Below, one piece after another: positions 16,526 to 25,601 of a stretch of 64,000 bases of DNA. The position numbers and the translations under genes are program-made. The stretch is taken from the NCBI RefSeq assembly GCF_900182815.1, contig NZ_FXUA01000002.1, positions 248,001 through 312,000 on the forward strand, read 5' to 3'. This stretch comes from Algoriphagus winogradskyi. GTDB taxonomy: Bacteria; Bacteroidota; Bacteroidia; Cytophagales; Cyclobacteriaceae. Every line of letters begins with the position of its first letter. Position 1 is the first letter of the stretch. The notes below the pieces were generated by a model, which worked only from the letters and a program-made list of their open reading frames with translations, was not told where the DNA came from and ran no database searches.

Positions 16526-19342
16526 ATGAAGATGCAAAAAATCGTAGGTCTGTTTTTTTTAGGGATGCTGGTTAGCACGCAGCTTTTTTCCCAAACTTGG
16601 GCCAGAATGCAAAGCTGGGGCCTTGACCTTGAAGCCATTATCTGGGTGGATGAAAATGTAGGGTACAGCGTTGGTGAAAACCTGATAATTAAAACAGCAG
16701 ATGGCGGTACTACTTGGCAAGAATTGCAGGTAAGTTATGAGGGAAAACTTCTTGATGTAGCCTTTTGGGATGAAAGTACAGGAGTTGCAGTGGGAGAGAA
16801 TGGCTTAATTCTGAAAACTCAAAACGCTGGAAATTCTTGGGCTTCAATTCCATCAGGAATTACACAATCCTTGAAAAATGTAGAAATAGCTTCTGAGAAT
16901 AAAATACTCGCAATTTCCGAAGGGGGCCAAATTCTCGTCTCTAACAATAAAGGAGAAACTTGGGCACAGCAAACTTCTGGGACTACCCAGAGCTTGAATA
17001 ACCTCAGCTTTGTCAATACTGACACTGCCTATATAGCCGGGGATCAGGGTGTGATTTTGAGAACATATAATGGAGGTAGTCAATGGTCCACATTGAATTC
17101 TGGCCTCTCCTCAAATCTTAATGGAATTGCTTTTTCAACATCTTTATTAGGCTATGCTGTCGGGGACGCTGGAATTATTCTGAAGACATTGGATGGTGGG
17201 GAAAACTGGTTGCCTCAAACTTCGCCAGTAACCACTGATTTGAAGAAAGTCGCTATTAGCCCTTTAGATAATCGTATTGTTGCAATTGTAGGGGATTCGG
17301 CCACCGCGCTCCGTTCTACTAATTCAGGAGCAACATTTGGAAAAGCAAATCTAGGCACCACGAACATCAGAAATGTCAAAGGTTTACATTTTAAGCCTGC
17401 TAGCAATCTAGTATATGCAGTTGGACAGGATGGCTACATGATTTCTTCAACTAATGCCGGAAGTAGCTATACCCAGCGACTGGCAGGTATCCGAAATGAT
17501 TTCTCTGGAATTGATTTTAAAACAGATCGGGTGGGACACATTATCGGCCAGCAAGGTGCCGTTTATGTGACCTCCAATGGAGCCACCACTGTTGTTTCCA
17601 GACCAATTAATGAGCCTCTAGATTTGGTGGGATTAGATTACTGGAATAACTCTTTTGGCTATGTAGGGTCAAACGCAGGTAAAATATTCAGAACATCAAA
17701 CAGCGGATCCACTTGGGTTCCTGTGCCAGCTCAAACTGCAGAAACCATTACTGGATTTTACCTATTCGCTCCTTCCGTATTGTATGTCACTGGGACCAAT
17801 GGTTATATAGCCAGATCATTTGACTCCGGCGGAACTTGGGATGCAGCTGGAATTCAAACGAACACCACTGAAAACTTACGAGACGTTACTTATTTTGATT
17901 ATCAGGTAGGGTTTGCCATGGGTGATAATGGGCAAATCAGCTGGACAAATGGAGGAAATACTTGGGAAAATCTTCCAAAGTTGACATCCGAAAATTTAAA
18001 TGCGCTTTCAAAATTAGATTCTTCCACTGCCATAATAGTAGGTGACGCTGGGGTTATTCTCAAGTCTGAGGATATGGCAAAAACCTGGCGAAAGATTGAT
18101 GTTCCCTATACTGAGAATTTCACTTCAGTAGACTTTTGGGATAATTACCTGGGATTTATATCAGGAGAAAATGGCTTGATTTTGCAGACAAAAGACGGAG
18201 GAGAATCTTGGATACAAATTCCAACAGGTACAGGTCGAAACCTTTCCGGAGTAAGTGTAGGAACTCCGACTGTTGCCTTTGCCGTGGGAGATGATGGGAC
18301 AATTTTGAGGTATGAATGTATTCAACCTACCGATCTTTCGGAGATTATCGGAGAAGGTCAACTTTGCCAAACGATAGGGCAATATGCGATAACAGATGCT
18401 GCTATTCCCGGCGCCCAGCTCGTCTGGCGTGTAGATGGAGGAGAAATTATTTCAGGCCAAGGTACCTCTGAGATAGAGGTGTTATGGAATACACCTGGAA
18501 GAAATGGGGTATTTGTGAGCATGGAGAATTTTTGCGGAAATGGAAGTACATCTTCTCTGGAAGTTATTGTGTCTGCTAGTCCAACATCAACTATTCAGAT
18601 ATCAGGAAATGGCTCTGTTTGTATGGAAGATGTCGAGCTTTACTCTGTCCCAAATCAATCGGGTATAACTTATACATGGGAGATAAACGGAGGGGAAATT
18701 ACTCAAGGGCAAGGTACTTCTCAAATTCATGTAAAATGGAATACTTCCGGAAGTCAAAGGATAGCTTTGATCCAAGAAAATCAATGTGGAAAGGCTGATC
18801 CAGTGGAAAAGCCTATAAGCGTAAATATGCCGCCAGATCAGCCCGGAGAAATACAAGGTGAGATACAAACGGGGCTTTGGCAAGTAGAATATTCTGTTCC
18901 AATTCAGGAATCTGTAAATTTCAAATGGAGTATTTCAAATGAAGGAGGCTCAATTCTGCAAGGGCAAGGAACTGAAAAAGTTACTGTCCTTTGGGAAAAG
19001 GAAGGAGATTTTCAGCTTAGTGTGACTCCTGAAAATGAATGCAATAATGGAGTAGCCAGAATCTTAAATGTCAATGTAAATGTGATTACTGCCTTGCCGG
19101 AGAAAGAGGATTTGAATGTAAACATTTTCCCAAATCCTTCTTCAGGAGCAATTAAAGTGCAATTGGGAGCTGGTAATTATAAGAGCATCCAAGTCATAAA
19201 TGCCTTTGGACATATCATCCAATCAATCGATTTAGCAAATGGCACAAAGGAAATCACGCTGGAAAATCTGCCTAGAGGAATGAATTTGATCCAGCTCCAT
19301 ACTGAATCAAGTGTAGTAATCAGGAAAGTGATTGTTAATTAA
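16526..19342 (+). CDS. T9SS-secreted YCF48-type beta-propeller with PKD-like domains
   Basis: 938 residues from ATG 16526 (MKMQKIVGLFF), which gives a proper signal peptide ending LFSQ; the frame opens 35 codons earlier but without one. About a dozen YCF48/BNR blades (NAGNSW, NKGETW, YNGGSQW, LDGGENW, KDGGESW) fill residues 20-590. Two or three PKD/Ig-like domains follow, each with TYTWEINGGEI-type strands and QGTSQI/VLWNT repeats. The end is a type A Type IX secretion sorting domain (VNIFPNPSSG ... VIRKVIVN). Likely a secreted, surface-attached binding protein or adhesin. Divergent from the DUF3365 gene. Confidence 0.88.
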   Translation: MKMQKIVGLFFLGMLVSTQLFSQTWARMQSWGLDLEAIIWVDENVGYSVGENLIIKTADGGTTWQELQVSYEGKLLDVAFWDESTGVAVGENGLILKTQNAGNSWASIPSGITQSLKNVEIASENKILAISEGGQILVSNNKGETWAQQTSGTTQSLNNLSFVNTDTAYIAGDQGVILRTYNGGSQWSTLNSGLSSNLNGIAFSTSLLGYAVGDAGIILKTLDGGENWLPQTSPVTTDLKKVAISPLDNRIVAIVGDSATALRSTNSGATFGKANLGTTNIRNVKGLHFKPASNLVYAVGQDGYMISSTNAGSSYTQRLAGIRNDFSGIDFKTDRVGHIIGQQGAVYVTSNGATTVVSRPINEPLDLVGLDYWNNSFGYVGSNAGKIFRTSNSGSTWVPVPAQTAETITGFYLFAPSVLYVTGTNGYIARSFDSGGTWDAAGIQTNTTENLRDVTYFDYQVGFAMGDNGQISWTNGGNTWENLPKLTSENLNALSKLDSSTAIIVGDAGVILKSEDMAKTWRKIDVPYTENFTSVDFWDNYLGFISGENGLILQTKDGGESWIQIPTGTGRNLSGVSVGTPTVAFAVGDDGTILRYECIQPTDLSEIIGEGQLCQTIGQYAITDAAIPGAQLVWRVDGGEIISGQGTSEIEVLWNTPGRNGVFVSMENFCGNGSTSSLEVIVSASPTSTIQISGNGSVCMEDVELYSVPNQSGITYTWEINGGEITQGQGTSQIHVKWNTSGSQRIALIQENQCGKADPVEKPISVNMPPDQPGEIQGEIQTGLWQVEYSVPIQESVNFKWSISNEGGSILQGQGTEKVTVLWEKEGDFQLSVTPENECNNGVARILNVNVNVITALPEKEDLNVNIFPNPSSGAIKVQLGAGNYKSIQVINAFGHIIQSIDLANGTKEITLENLPRGMNLIQLHTESSVVIRKVIVN

Positions 19343-19361
19343 TTGGGCTAAAGGCCGAAAA

Positions 19362-19886
19362 TTATTGCTCTCCGCGAATGTTAACATATTGGAAAATATC
19401 CCCCACAGTGGAGTTTTTCACGAATGCTTTTTTCAAGATAGCCTCAGGGAAATAACCGGCTTTCTCCAATACATTCATGGATTGGCCATTGAAATCATAG
19501 ACTTGAGCAAAGATTCGCTCAATGTCAAACTTCTCAAAAATGTACTTAGTGTAAAGTTTTACAGCTTCAGTAGCGATTCCCTTTCCCCAAAAAGGCTCAC
19601 CTACCCAGAATCCTAATTCCATATTGGTGCGGAGCTCATCTTTCCCTCTATCTGATCCCACTGATCCAGCTAGCCTTCCTTCAAACTCCACAGCAAAATT
19701 TTGTGGAGGGTTATATTTTTGATTGTGCTCTATCCAGTGACGAGCATCATGAATCGTATAAGGCTGAGGATAACTGTCCTTCAGATTCATTGCAATCTTG
19801 GGATTATTGGCCAAAGGATAGAGTTGGTGAAAATGAGCCTCATTCCAGGTCACTAATCTTATTTCTCTTTCTCCGGTGATAATCAT
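19362..19886 (-). CDS. GNAT family N-acetyltransferase (RimJ/RimL-like)
   Basis: 174 residues, typical for the RimJ/RimL branch of GNAT enzymes. Visible features are an N-terminal IRLVTWNEAHFHQLYPL strand-helix, LAGSVGSDRG, the acetyl-CoA region ELGFWVGEPFWGKGIATEAVKLYTKYIF, and a C-terminal IFAQVYDFNGQSMNVLEKAGY. It would transfer acetyl from acetyl-CoA to an amine on a protein or small molecule, in the cytoplasm. It is convergent with the T9SS propeller gene, 19 bases apart, and 84 bases downstream of prfA. The acceptor is unknown. Confidence 0.88.
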   Translation of the reverse strand: MIITGEREIRLVTWNEAHFHQLYPLANNPKIAMNLKDSYPQPYTIHDARHWIEHNQKYNPPQNFAVEFEGRLAGSVGSDRGKDELRTNMELGFWVGEPFWGKGIATEAVKLYTKYIFEKFDIERIFAQVYDFNGQSMNVLEKAGYFPEAILKKAFVKNSTVGDIFQYVNIRGEQ

Positions 19887-19970
19887 AAAAGTCTGATGGT
19901 TAATTCTTCAAGATAATAGGCTAATCGCAGAATCAATAAAATTCAAGAGTAATTTATACAATTCTTAAGC

Positions 19971-21050
19971 CTAATCTTCTAATCCGCTGGTATTCATTCG
20001 ATCAAGATTTTCTGCAAATCGCAGAGCGGATATAAAATCCTCAATATGTCCATCCATTACCTCGGGGAGGTTATACACAGTTTTATTGATTCTATGATCC
20101 GTAACTCTTGATTGAGGGTAGTTGTAGGTTCTGATCTTGTCCGATCTGTCCCCAGAGCCAACCATAGATTTACGCTGTGCTCCTACTGCATCGTTGTGTT
20201 TGGCAAGCTCAATTTCATATAGCCTTGATCTCAATACTTTCAGTGCTTTCTCGAAGTTTTTGATCTGGGACTTTTCATCCTGACAGGTTACAATCAATCC
20301 TGATGGTTCGTGGGTTAAACGAACAGCGGAGTAGGTAGTGTTCACTGATTGTCCACCAGGGCCAGAAGAACAGTATGTATCCTTTCGGACATCATTCATG
20401 TCGATATTTACTTCTACTTCATCCATCTCTGGTAAAACTGCCACAGATGCTGCCGAAGTATGAACTCTCCCTTGGGATTCCGTAGCCGGTACGCGTTGTA
20501 CTCTGTGCACTCCAGATTCGTACTTCATCCGCCCATATACGTCATCTCCGCCTGAGATGGTGGCGATGATTTCTTTGTATCCTCCAGCAGAGCCAAAAGT
20601 CAAATCCAATACGGTCAGCTTTAAATTTTGCATTTCGCAGAAGCGCTCGTACATACGGAATAAATCGCCAGCAAAAATGGATGCTTCATCACCTCCGGCA
20701 CCACCTCTAATCTCAAGGATACAATCTTTCGCATCATTGGGATCCTTAGGTATTAAAAGCTGCTTCAATTCATTCTCAAGCTCTTCTTTCTTTGGTCGTA
20801 ATTCGTCTAGCTCTGCTTTGGCCATTTCTCTGAAATCAGGATCTTTTTCCTTATCCAATAGCTCCTTTGAACTAGCTATATTTTGCAGTACTAAGCTGTA
20901 TTCATTGTAGACATTTACAATTTTTTCCAAGTCCTTATATTCCTTGGTTAGTTTGGTGTACTTGCTCATATCGGCCATAGACTCAGGCATAATGATCAAT
21001 TGACCTACTTCTTCGAAACGTTCTTTGATTGATTGTAATTTGTCTAGCAT
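19971..21050 (-). CDS. prfA: Peptide chain release factor 1
   Basis: 359 residues from ATG 21050 (MLDKLQSIKERFEEV); the frame extends seven codons further but the shorter form fits the RF1 family. The universal GGQ motif that triggers peptidyl-tRNA hydrolysis is at 232-234 within SSGPGGQSVNTTYSAVRLTH, and the N-terminal coiled-coil domain and the IEDFISALRFAENL tail are present. The segment before domain 3 suits RF1 (stops UAA/UAG) better than RF2, and no frameshift is needed. A good -7 box lies just upstream. Confidence 0.95.
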   Translation of the reverse strand: MLDKLQSIKERFEEVGQLIIMPESMADMSKYTKLTKEYKDLEKIVNVYNEYSLVLQNIASSKELLDKEKDPDFREMAKAELDELRPKKEELENELKQLLIPKDPNDAKDCILEIRGGAGGDEASIFAGDLFRMYERFCEMQNLKLTVLDLTFGSAGGYKEIIATISGGDDVYGRMKYESGVHRVQRVPATESQGRVHTSAASVAVLPEMDEVEVNIDMNDVRKDTYCSSGPGGQSVNTTYSAVRLTHEPSGLIVTCQDEKSQIKNFEKALKVLRSRLYEIELAKHNDAVGAQRKSMVGSGDRSDKIRTYNYPQSRVTDHRINKTVYNLPEVMDGHIEDFISALRFAENLDRMNTSGLED

Positions 21051-21068
21051 AGTATTTTTTTCGCTGCG

Positions 21069-21076
21069 CAAAAGTA
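21069..21076 (-). promoter_or_regulatory. -7 box (TACTTTTG) upstream of prfA
   Basis: On the minus strand the sequence TACTTTTGCGC matches the Bacteroidota -7 element TAnnTTTG and is followed by GCGC as at several other promoters here. It lies 18 bases before the chosen ATG. No convincing -33 TTTG is visible at the right distance. Confidence 0.4.
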
Positions 21077-21164
21077 GGCAAATTTATCCGGAGGCAGAAT
21101 ATACATCCTAAGTAATAAATTTGAAAAGGAGTAGCGTTTTATACTACCAAATCGTCTCAGAGCT

Positions 21165-21389
21165 ATGAAACAGGTTCCGGTTTTACTCATTTTAATAATT
21201 TCCCTTTTTACCATGGCTTGTGAAAAGGAAGAGCCTAATAAGAGCTGCATTGACAAAGACAAAATTAGGGAAGGGCCTTGCACTTTGGAATATGTTCCAG
21301 TTTGTGGATGTGATGGCAAAACCTATGGGAATGCTTGCGCTGCTGATATGGCAGGTGTTACTTCTTGGACTTTAGGTGCATGTAATTAA
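21165..21389 (+). CDS. Small Kazal-type protease-inhibitor-like lipoprotein
   Basis: 74 residues. A lipoprotein signal ends at lipid Cys19 (FTMACEKE). The mature part is a single Kazal-like domain with the hallmark YVPVCGCDGKTYGNACAAD, followed by GVTSWTLGAC; six cysteines after the lipid Cys allow three disulfides. Eukaryotic Kazal domains inhibit serine proteases; the bacterial versions are little studied and may protect the envelope from host or prey proteases. It is monocistronic, between prfA (divergent) and glmS (convergent), with its own terminator. Confidence 0.85.
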   Translation: MKQVPVLLILIISLFTMACEKEEPNKSCIDKDKIREGPCTLEYVPVCGCDGKTYGNACAADMAGVTSWTLGACN

Positions 21390-21391
21390 AG

Positions 21392-21417
21392 AAGGCTGTC
21401 CGATTGGACAGCCTTTT
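21392..21417. terminator. Terminator shared by the Kazal lipoprotein gene and glmS
   Basis: The perfect 10-bp inverted repeat AAGGCTGTCC / GGACAGCCTT with a GATT loop and following T residues lies between two convergent genes, three bases after one stop codon and four before the other. Confidence 0.85.
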
Positions 21418-21420
21418 ATG

Positions 21421-23262
21421 TTATTCTACAGTTACAGATTTAGCCAAATTCCTAGGCTGATCTACGTTACAACCTCTCATCACTGCTATGTGATAAGAAA
21501 GTAGCTGAAGAGGAACCACAGCCACTAGAGGAGCAAAGGCCTCGTGAGTTTCAGGAATTTCAATCACATGATCAGCAATGGCTTTTACCTGCGTATCTCC
21601 TTCGGTAACAACAGCGATCACTTTTCCTTTTCGAGCTTTCACTTCTTGGATGTTGCTTACCACTTTTTCATAGGAACTATCCTTAGTTGCTATGAAGAAA
21701 ACTGGCATTTCCTCATCAATTAAGGCGATCGGCCCATGTTTCATTTCTGCTGCTGGATATCCTTCTGCATGGATATAAGATATTTCTTTCAGCTTTAACG
21801 CTCCTTCTAGCGCTACCGGGAAATTATACCCTCTACCTAGGTAAAGTGCATTTCTCACATCCTTGTATTCCTCTGCGATATATTTGATTGCTTCATTAGA
21901 TTTTAACGCTTGCTCAACTTTTCCTGGAATTGCCTCAAGTTCGTATAGAAGCTGAATGTATTTGCTCTCTGTTAACGTACCTCTTTGATAGCCAAGTTTA
22001 AGCGCCATCATAGCTAAAATAGAAATCTGAGCGGTAAAAGCTTTGGTGGAAGCTACGCCAATCTCAGGTCCGGCGTGAGTATAGCAACCTGCATGGGTAG
22101 CTCTAGGAATGGATGAGCCTACTACGTTACAAACTCCAAAAATTGTGGCTCCTTTTGATTTGGCAAGCTCAATAGCGGCCAAAGTATCTGCTGTTTCCCC
22201 AGATTGAGAGATCGCAATTACAAAGTCTTTTTCTCCTATAACTGGATTTCTATACCTGAATTCTGAAGCATATTCCACTTCGACAGGTACTCGGGCAAAT
22301 TCCTCGAATAAATATTCAGCGACTAGTCCAGCATGCCAAGAAGTACCGCAGGCAGTGATGATAATCCGCTCAGCGTTTTGGAATTTATTCATATAATCCC
22401 GCAAACCTCCAAGCACTAAACGCCCTGCTTTAGCATCCAAGCGACCTCTTAAGCAATCCGCGATTGACTTGGGTTGCTCATAGATCTCCTTCATCATGAA
22501 ATGCTCGTATCCACCTTTTTCGATGGCTTCCAGCTCCATTTCCAGTTTATTGATGTAAGGATTGGTTTCTACATTCTCTATATTCTTTATAAGAAGGCGA
22601 TTATTACGGATTACTGCGATTTCAAAATCATCCAGATAAATCACTTTGTTCGTGTACTCTACTATTGGTGTAGCATCAGATGCTAAGAAATATTCATCTT
22701 CACCTACCCCAATTACCAAGGGGGACCCTTTTCTTGCTGCAATAAGTGTGTCGGGCTCATCCTGATTGATTAGAACAATCGCATATGCCCCGACTACTTT
22801 GTGAAGCGCAAGTCTAAGAGCCTCCTCTAGGCTACAATGATTGTTTAATTGAATGTCTTCAATAAACTTAATAAATACTTCAGTATCTGTATCTGATTGG
22901 AAGGTGTATCCTTTTTTGGACAAGTCTTTCTTTAGAACCTCGTAGTTTTCAATGATTCCATTATGAATCATTGCAATTTTTTGTGAAGATCCGCAGTGTG
23001 GGTGAGCATTTACATCATTAGGCTCTCCGTGAGTAGCCCAGCGCGTATGGCCAATTCCAATTTTGGATTCTAAATTGGAGGAGCTGTGTAGAACTTTTTC
23101 TAATTGAGCTACTTTACCCTTCTTTTTATAGACAGTAAGGCCTTTATCATCTAATAGTGCAACACCTGAGCTATCGTAGCCCCGATATTCTAATCTTTTA
23201 AGTCCTTTGATAATAATAGGTAAAGCTTCTTGCTGTCCTACGTAGGCTACAATTCCACACAT
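21421..23262 (-). CDS. glmS: Glutamine--fructose-6-phosphate aminotransferase (isomerizing)
   Basis: 613 residues from ATG 23262, which exposes the essential N-terminal Cys after Met removal (MCGIVAYVG); the frame continues 19 codons upstream but that would bury it. Order of domains: glutaminase (GHTRWATHGEPN, HNGIIENY), first SIS domain (ITACGTSWHAGLVAEY, ISQSGETADTLAA, EIGVASTKAFTAQ), second SIS domain and the invariant tail DQPRNLAKSVTVE. It makes glucosamine-6-phosphate for peptidoglycan and LPS. No glmS ribozyme is visible upstream. It is insulated from the upstream DUF4270 gene by a terminator. Confidence 0.97.
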   Translation of the reverse strand: MCGIVAYVGQQEALPIIIKGLKRLEYRGYDSSGVALLDDKGLTVYKKKGKVAQLEKVLHSSSNLESKIGIGHTRWATHGEPNDVNAHPHCGSSQKIAMIHNGIIENYEVLKKDLSKKGYTFQSDTDTEVFIKFIEDIQLNNHCSLEEALRLALHKVVGAYAIVLINQDEPDTLIAARKGSPLVIGVGEDEYFLASDATPIVEYTNKVIYLDDFEIAVIRNNRLLIKNIENVETNPYINKLEMELEAIEKGGYEHFMMKEIYEQPKSIADCLRGRLDAKAGRLVLGGLRDYMNKFQNAERIIITACGTSWHAGLVAEYLFEEFARVPVEVEYASEFRYRNPVIGEKDFVIAISQSGETADTLAAIELAKSKGATIFGVCNVVGSSIPRATHAGCYTHAGPEIGVASTKAFTAQISILAMMALKLGYQRGTLTESKYIQLLYELEAIPGKVEQALKSNEAIKYIAEEYKDVRNALYLGRGYNFPVALEGALKLKEISYIHAEGYPAAEMKHGPIALIDEEMPVFFIATKDSSYEKVVSNIQEVKARKGKVIAVVTEGDTQVKAIADHVIEIPETHEAFAPLVAVVPLQLLSYHIAVMRGCNVDQPRNLAKSVTVE

Positions 23263-23320
23263 AAATAAAAATTCTTTCTGTTTGTTTGAACTTCGACAAA
23301 GAAACAGCTTTCGTGCCATA

Positions 23321-23356
23321 AAAAAAATCCACTTCCTATAAATTAGAAAGTGGATT
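23321..23356 (-). terminator. Terminator after the DUF4270 gene
   Basis: The inverted repeat AATCCACTT / AAGTGGATT (23326-23356) is followed, in the minus-strand direction, by seven T residues. It lies 27 bases after the DUF4270 stop codon and separates it from glmS. Confidence 0.8.
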
Positions 23357-23382
23357 AAGTGTTCTTTATTAAAATACCTCTG

Positions 23383-24792
23383 CTACCTGGATCTAGAGTA
23401 AATCACTTTAACCTTTATTTTATTGTTGTTTACTACAAACTGGCTTAACGATTTTCTAAATGGATCACTACTGGTGTTAAGTTTTCCGCTTATATAACCT
23501 CCATAAATTAGCCAATCTTTCCTTGTGAGATCACCTCTAAATAACGCATTCACATGTGAGGTGATTAGCTCACTATATTGTTTGGACTCAGTATCATAAA
23601 AAACCCTTGCCGGAGCATTTACATTTAATGTTTGATCTCCGTTTTCATTTGTAAATACCTGAGGCTGACCTTCTGCCTGTACGGTATAATAATTCCCAGA
23701 GCTATTCTCTAGAAAATCATTGGTATTGTCAGTAAAATAAATTGATAAATAAGTTGGCTGACTTTGCTCATCGGCAAACGGCTCAATTTCTCCAAGTTCA
23801 AGAAGTACCTGATTGAAAGTTACTCCCGAAAGTGTATCCAAAAACTCATCAAACGGACTGGTATCCAATTTGATAACCATCCCAAGATTTGATTTTATTC
23901 CCACTAAAGGGCCAATATTGTAAGCGGTTTTTGTTTCAGTAACTGAGGAAGTTGGTGTGCCACTTCGATCACTTTTCACTCCGTTGAAGCTTCTGGAAGA
24001 GGCTGTGGTAATATTATAAAGGGTAGAAGTAGTATCTCCATCATAGTGGTAGTAAATCTTCAGTCCAGTAGAACTACCCACACCCACTCCTATCGAAGAA
24101 TTGTCTCCTTTTCTAGCTTTTACAGCTATTCCTGGGAAATAGTCACGGAAGCTAAAGAGATCATTGAATTCAACACCAGTTTTCATTTTGCTGAAAATTT
24201 CTTCTGCAAAAGGTTCTTCCACTTGAAAAGATGCAAGGGAATCTGTCGCCTCTCCAAATACAATTTCTCCAGATGAAAACGGGCTAGCCTCATAGGAAAG
24301 CTCATCAAAATTGTAATACAGCGTATCCAATATTGGCTCAGTTAGCTTATGGATGGAGAAATATTTCGGTTCATCTAAGTTAGCTCCATCTACACTCAAA
24401 ATATTGAGATCAAAATGAATAGAATCCAGAATAGCGTCCATTTCTGGTCTATCAGCAGATGAATTAATGTACAATCTAGAATAGCCGGTTCCAGAGGTTT
24501 TACCAAAGAAATCATCTTCCTCTTCTCCTACTACCAGTACAGACTGATTTGTAGTATTAAAAGAATCCAGTAATACTACCGTAGCAGGAAGCTCAAACTC
24601 CTCGAAAACAACACCGATTTGGTTGTTTCCGGGAGCAAGCTCAATGCCTACAGTGGCAGGGTCACTACATGAACTAATAAGGATAAGGGACGCGATTGCG
24701 CCAAAAGCCAGATTAACCGGCGAGATTCGTGTAAATATCGAACAGCTCTTCGTGAGCTTGTGCTTCTGATTCTGCTTCAATGCTGATGTCAA
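23383..24792 (-). CDS. DUF4270 family lipoprotein
   Basis: 469 residues if translation starts at the TTG at 24792. A hydrophobic signal ends at a lipobox cysteine (LILISSCSD, Cys42), followed by ATVGIELAPGNNQIGVVFEEFEL, which matches the start of DUF4270 proteins of Bacteroidota. The rest is beta-rich without catalytic motifs. There is no ATG: the frame overlaps the end of the GlgA-like gene by 80 bases, so translation is probably coupled, and the exact start is uncertain. Function unknown; likely an envelope protein. The pairing with the GlgA-like gene and panC is, from memory, common in this phylum. Confidence 0.8.
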   Translation of the reverse strand: MTSALKQNQKHKLTKSCSIFTRISPVNLAFGAIASLILISSCSDPATVGIELAPGNNQIGVVFEEFELPATVVLLDSFNTTNQSVLVVGEEEDDFFGKTSGTGYSRLYINSSADRPEMDAILDSIHFDLNILSVDGANLDEPKYFSIHKLTEPILDTLYYNFDELSYEASPFSSGEIVFGEATDSLASFQVEEPFAEEIFSKMKTGVEFNDLFSFRDYFPGIAVKARKGDNSSIGVGVGSSTGLKIYYHYDGDTTSTLYNITTASSRSFNGVKSDRSGTPTSSVTETKTAYNIGPLVGIKSNLGMVIKLDTSPFDEFLDTLSGVTFNQVLLELGEIEPFADEQSQPTYLSIYFTDNTNDFLENSSGNYYTVQAEGQPQVFTNENGDQTLNVNAPARVFYDTESKQYSELITSHVNALFRGDLTRKDWLIYGGYISGKLNTSSDPFRKSLSQFVVNNNKIKVKVIYSRSR

Positions 24793-25531
24793 ACTTCTTG
24801 TCTTTTGAGAAATCCTCGATTAGTTGGTTTAATTCTGCGGAAACTTCACCGCCTTTGACTACCAAGTCAGCATACTCCATGCCCATCTTGATAAATCCTG
24901 TAAAGTCTTTGCTCTTCAAAGGTGCTAAAATAGCGTCATCTATATCCACCATCTTAACCTTGTTTAACAAATCATCGCCAAAGGTATGAGAAAATCCGTT
25001 GTTGTAGATCGCAAATACAGACTTCGTGTCTTTAAATAAAGGCTCGCTCTTGTAAGTGGTCTTCAAATACATCGGGATCAAGCTGGTCATCCAGTCGTTA
25101 CAATGCACGATGTCCGGGGCCCAACCAAGTTTTTTCACTGTTTCAATTACGCCTTTGCAGAAGAAAATAGCTCGCTCATCATTGTCCTCATAGAACTTTT
25201 GCTGCTTGTCATGGAATACATGCTTCCGCTGGAAATAATCTTCGTTGTCTATGAAGTAAACTTGAAGTTTTGCATTTGGAATGGAAGCTACTTTAATCAC
25301 CAAAGGTTTTTCCTCTTCTCCTACCGCAATATTAATTCCTGACAATCTCACTACCTCGTGAAGTCTATTCTTTCGCTCGTTGATCAGGCCGAATCTTGGA
25401 ACCAAAATTCTAATCTCCATTCCACGCTCTTGCATAGCTTGAGGAAGGGATCTTAAGAAATTGGCGACTTCTGATGTTTGGAGAAAAGGGTTGATTTCAC
25501 TGGCAACGTAGAGGATACGTAATTTGGACAT
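24713..25531 (-). CDS. Half-length glycogen synthase-like (GT5 N-terminal domain) protein
   Basis: 272 residues, about half of a normal GlgA (around 480). It matches only the N-terminal Rossmann-like domain: RILYVASEINPFL, IRILVPRFG, YFIDNEDYF, ERAIFFCKGVIE, PDIVHCNDWMTSLIP. The ADP-glucose-binding K-x-G-G-L loop that should follow SEINPF is QTSEVANF here, and the C-terminal glycosyltransferase domain is missing. It is therefore unlikely to make glycogen. Annotation pipelines call such proteins glycogen/starch synthase. It is divergent from panC and overlaps DUF4270. Role unknown; perhaps sugar-nucleotide sensing. Confidence 0.8.
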   Translation of the reverse strand: MSKLRILYVASEINPFLQTSEVANFLRSLPQAMQERGMEIRILVPRFGLINERKNRLHEVVRLSGINIAVGEEEKPLVIKVASIPNAKLQVYFIDNEDYFQRKHVFHDKQQKFYEDNDERAIFFCKGVIETVKKLGWAPDIVHCNDWMTSLIPMYLKTTYKSEPLFKDTKSVFAIYNNGFSHTFGDDLLNKVKMVDIDDAILAPLKSKDFTGFIKMGMEYADLVVKGGEVSAELNQLIEDFSKDKKFDISIEAESEAQAHEELFDIYTNLAG

Positions 25532-25572
25532 GTTTATTGGATTTTAATGTTGAAGGTGAAAAAACAACTGCG

Positions 25573-25580
25573 CAAAGATA
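25573..25580 (-). promoter_or_regulatory. -7 box (TATCTTTG) for the GlgA-like gene
   Basis: Minus-strand TATCTTTGCGC fits TAnnTTTG and lies 41 bases before the ATG of the GlgA-like gene, back to back with the panC promoter. A -33 element is not obvious. Confidence 0.45.
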
Positions 25581-25601
25581 ATAAAAAAAGCCTTAATAGC
25601 C

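Noticed and set aside
23263..23320. glmS ribozyme or riboswitch upstream of glmS
   Set aside because: Only 58 bases lie between the glmS ATG and the upstream terminator, too short for the ribozyme, and no conserved core is visible.
24713..25531. Functional glycogen synthase
   Set aside because: Substrate loop and C-terminal domain are missing; kept as a GlgA-like protein only.
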